Assembly: GCA_946811185.2 (NCBI GenBank)
Contig: OX328099.1
Coordinates: 19,743,859 to 19,807,858 of the forward strand
DNA: 64,000 bases
Direction of reading: 5' to 3'
From: Hippopus hippopus
Lineage: Eukaryota > Mollusca > Bivalvia > Cardiida > Cardiidae
Under the pieces are notes generated by a model. That model ran no database searches. It was not told the origin of the DNA and saw nothing but the letters and a program-made list of their open reading frames with translations. Both the position numbers and the translations under genes were made by a program. This document shows, piece after piece, positions 62,696 through 64,000 of this stretch (positions are counted from its first letter, which is position 1; each line of letters starts with the position of its first letter).

Positions 62696-62773
62696 CTTGA
62701 TTTGCTGGATATGAAACTGTCTTTTGTTGGCAATGAATCTCATAGGAAATGGATTAATCCAATTAAATGCATA
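62696..62773 (-). CDS. Internal exon of an unrecognised gene
   Basis: On the - strand, acceptor TTGTTCTTTCTTTCCAG, then 78 bases (26 codons, phase 0-0), then donor GTATTTTTTT. The product is YAFNWINPFPMRFIANKRQF then HIQQIK. The WINPFP and aromatic/basic pattern looks like conserved protein, but I cannot name the family. Joined to the terminal exon at 61075-60974 it keeps the frame. The rest of the gene lies to the right, beyond this window. Confidence 0.6.
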
Positions 62774-62840
62774 CTGGAAAGAAAGAACAAAAAATCAATA
62801 GAGTAGGCCATTTCCAGATTTTACAAAAATTCTAGATAAA

Positions 62841-63048
62841 TAACCTTTCACCAAATGACATACTGAGGCTTAATAATTTTAAAAGCATTTTCAGCAGATA
62901 TATGCAACATTGCAAAAAAGATAACATTTCTCTTTGAAAGGAAAGGAAACACTGCTGGCTGCCAGCTTTTTTTCCTTTTCCCAAGTTATCAATTACAGCC
63001 TTCTCCCTCAGACTGGTCAAAACACGGCCATGTTTAGTAAAGTGTTAA
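62841..63048. mobile_element. MITE-A copy, degenerate
   Basis: TAACCTTTCACCAAATGACA to TTTAGTAAAGTGTTAA. The core is short: CTGCTGGCTGCCAGC. Confidence 0.6.
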
Positions 63049-63374
63049 TATAGACTTAGACGTCTTAATCATAAACTATCAAAGTATATTACATAAAAAG
63101 TGTGATTCCATCGATATTTACAACCCTGCATCATAAAAGCTACATTACAATACTACTTTGAAAATAAATACAAAACTACACAAGCATGTTATAATCTATT
63201 GAGGTATATCTATAATCCTAGGATTACTGTCATTATGTGCATATAACAAGTGCACCACATGTGTTAGCCAACTGGCGGCAACAGTTGCTTTACTTCAGTG
63301 AGATTTCTTGAGTAGAAAAGGGGTCATAAATTTGTCAAAATATTTTGAGGATTAGCCCTCCTGATGTGGGTTCA

Positions 63375-63377
63375 CAC

Positions 63378-63463
<86 letters not shown>
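63375..63463. repeat. (TA)n plus (CA)n microsatellite
   Basis: About 14 bases of TA, then about 70 bases of CA with one CCCACA interruption. A long antisense Cys-Val frame here is only the repeat. Confidence 0.95.
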
Positions 63464-63464
<1 letters not shown>

Positions 63465-63466
<2 letters not shown>

Positions 63467-63759
63467 CCTTTTAAAAACATTGTGGGAAAAGGAGTAAATG
63501 CTGTTTACAAGCATTTTCTCCTTTTCCCACAATGTTTTCTAGTTTATCAAAAACAGAAATCATTATCATCTGAGCTACATTTAATTTGTCATCTGCAAGT
63601 GCTTTCAGTTTGGTTGACTCCAAAATTTTGTTGTCTGAGCTACATTTAATTTGTCATCTGCAAGTGCTTTCAGTTTGGTTGACTCCAAAATTTTGTTGTC
63701 TGGTAAGTTTGCTTTCAATTTGGACAAGTCTAAAATGTTGTCATTTATTAAAGAGTTAA
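63465..63759. mobile_element. MITE-A copy with a tandemly doubled right arm
   Basis: The core near 63475-63535 is near perfect but the left end is missing, replaced by the CA repeat. The right arm contains CTGAGCTACATTTAATTTGT followed by CATCTGCAAGTGCTTTCAG twice in direct repeat (about 64 bases each), then AAAGAGTTAA. Confidence 0.82.
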
Positions 63760-63765
63760 GCTATC

Positions 63766-63980
63766 ATTGAATTGTGTTTTATGTCACTTTCAACATTATT
63801 TCAGTCAAATCATGGCAACAGCTCACATATTCATGTCTTTCCTTGATACTTGGCTAGGGCTCTAAAGTGTCTTGCCCAAGGACACTCCAATGAAAAACCC
63901 AGCGGATCAGGTGGGGCTCAGACCCGGGTCTCCAGGTTACGAGTCCCACAATTTACCACTGAGCCACACAGGGCTCCTAG
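63766..63980 (-). mobile_element. tRNA-derived SINE
   Basis: On the - strand: GTGTGGCTCAGTGGTAAATT (A box) and CCCGGGTCTGAGCCCC (B box), then TGTCCTTGGGCAAGACAC. The tail has TTGAAAGTGACATAAAACAC. Confidence 0.8.
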
Positions 63981-64000
63981 TTAAGCTATCAGCAGAGAGG

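Noticed and set aside
63335..63532. - strand frame of Cys-Val repeats
   Set aside because: It is the CA microsatellite translated.
10787..63535. Regularly recurring palindromic words that might suggest a CRISPR array
   Set aside because: Spacing is irregular (hundreds to thousands of bases), each copy has its own TTAA ends, and the context is animal DNA. It is a MITE family.

Overview
The window looks like a piece of an invertebrate, probably bivalve mollusc, nuclear genome. The evidence is AT-rich DNA, a long spliced gene with phase-1 EGF-type exons, tRNA-derived SINEs, and very dense foldback repeats. Some of these (for example pieces around 30719, 34550, 37054 and 48112) resemble repeats that I recall as common in bivalve genomes. 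The species cannot be named from this sequence.

Region 1 (1 to about 8.2 kb) is the right part of a virus-like mobile element of the Polinton/Maverick or adintovirus type, running off the left edge. In order it holds a capsid-neighbour protein cut by the window edge, a small pVI-like protein with a Gly-Gly site, an unknown 115-residue protein, a putative major capsid protein, a SAP-NUMOD1 DNA-binding protein, a block of structured non-coding repeats, and a complete 1,274-residue protein-primed family B DNA polymerase carrying a zinc finger and an HNH/endonuclease VII insertion. Its reading frames are intact, so the copy looks young. Integrase, packaging ATPase and protease are not visible and, if present, lie to the left.

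Region 2 (9.36 to 49.32 kb) is one large host gene on the + strand. I assembled 17 exons whose splice phases all match, giving about 1,077 codons, with the 5' end missing. The order is Thr/Ser-rich mucin-like exons (one duplicated), EGF-like exons, a Lin-12/Notch repeat (LNR), a weakly conserved linker, MEGF/SREC-type EGF repeats, one transmembrane helix, and a Ser/acidic-rich cytoplasmic tail. This is a type I membrane receptor or ligand with Notch-like parts. The introns are full of repeats. The Polinton-like element lies 5' of the first visible exon and may sit inside an intron of this gene.

Region 3 (49.3 to 64 kb) is mostly repeats: a decayed non-LTR retrotransposon nested in a MITE, SINEs (one nested in a MITE with a 14-bp duplication), a Tc1-type remnant with two inverted 3' ends, and many MITEs. 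Two exons of an unrecognised gene on the - strand (62696-62773 and 60974-61075) form the end of that gene.

The most striking feature is one MITE family (here MITE-A), about 220-230 bp, with TTAA target sites, short terminal inverted repeats and a central near-perfect palindrome of about 57-67 bp. More than 50 full or partial copies lie between 8.9 and 63.8 kb, about one per kb. Several copies keep arm complementarity despite sequence change, several end just upstream of splice acceptors, and one arm seems to have been amplified into a satellite.
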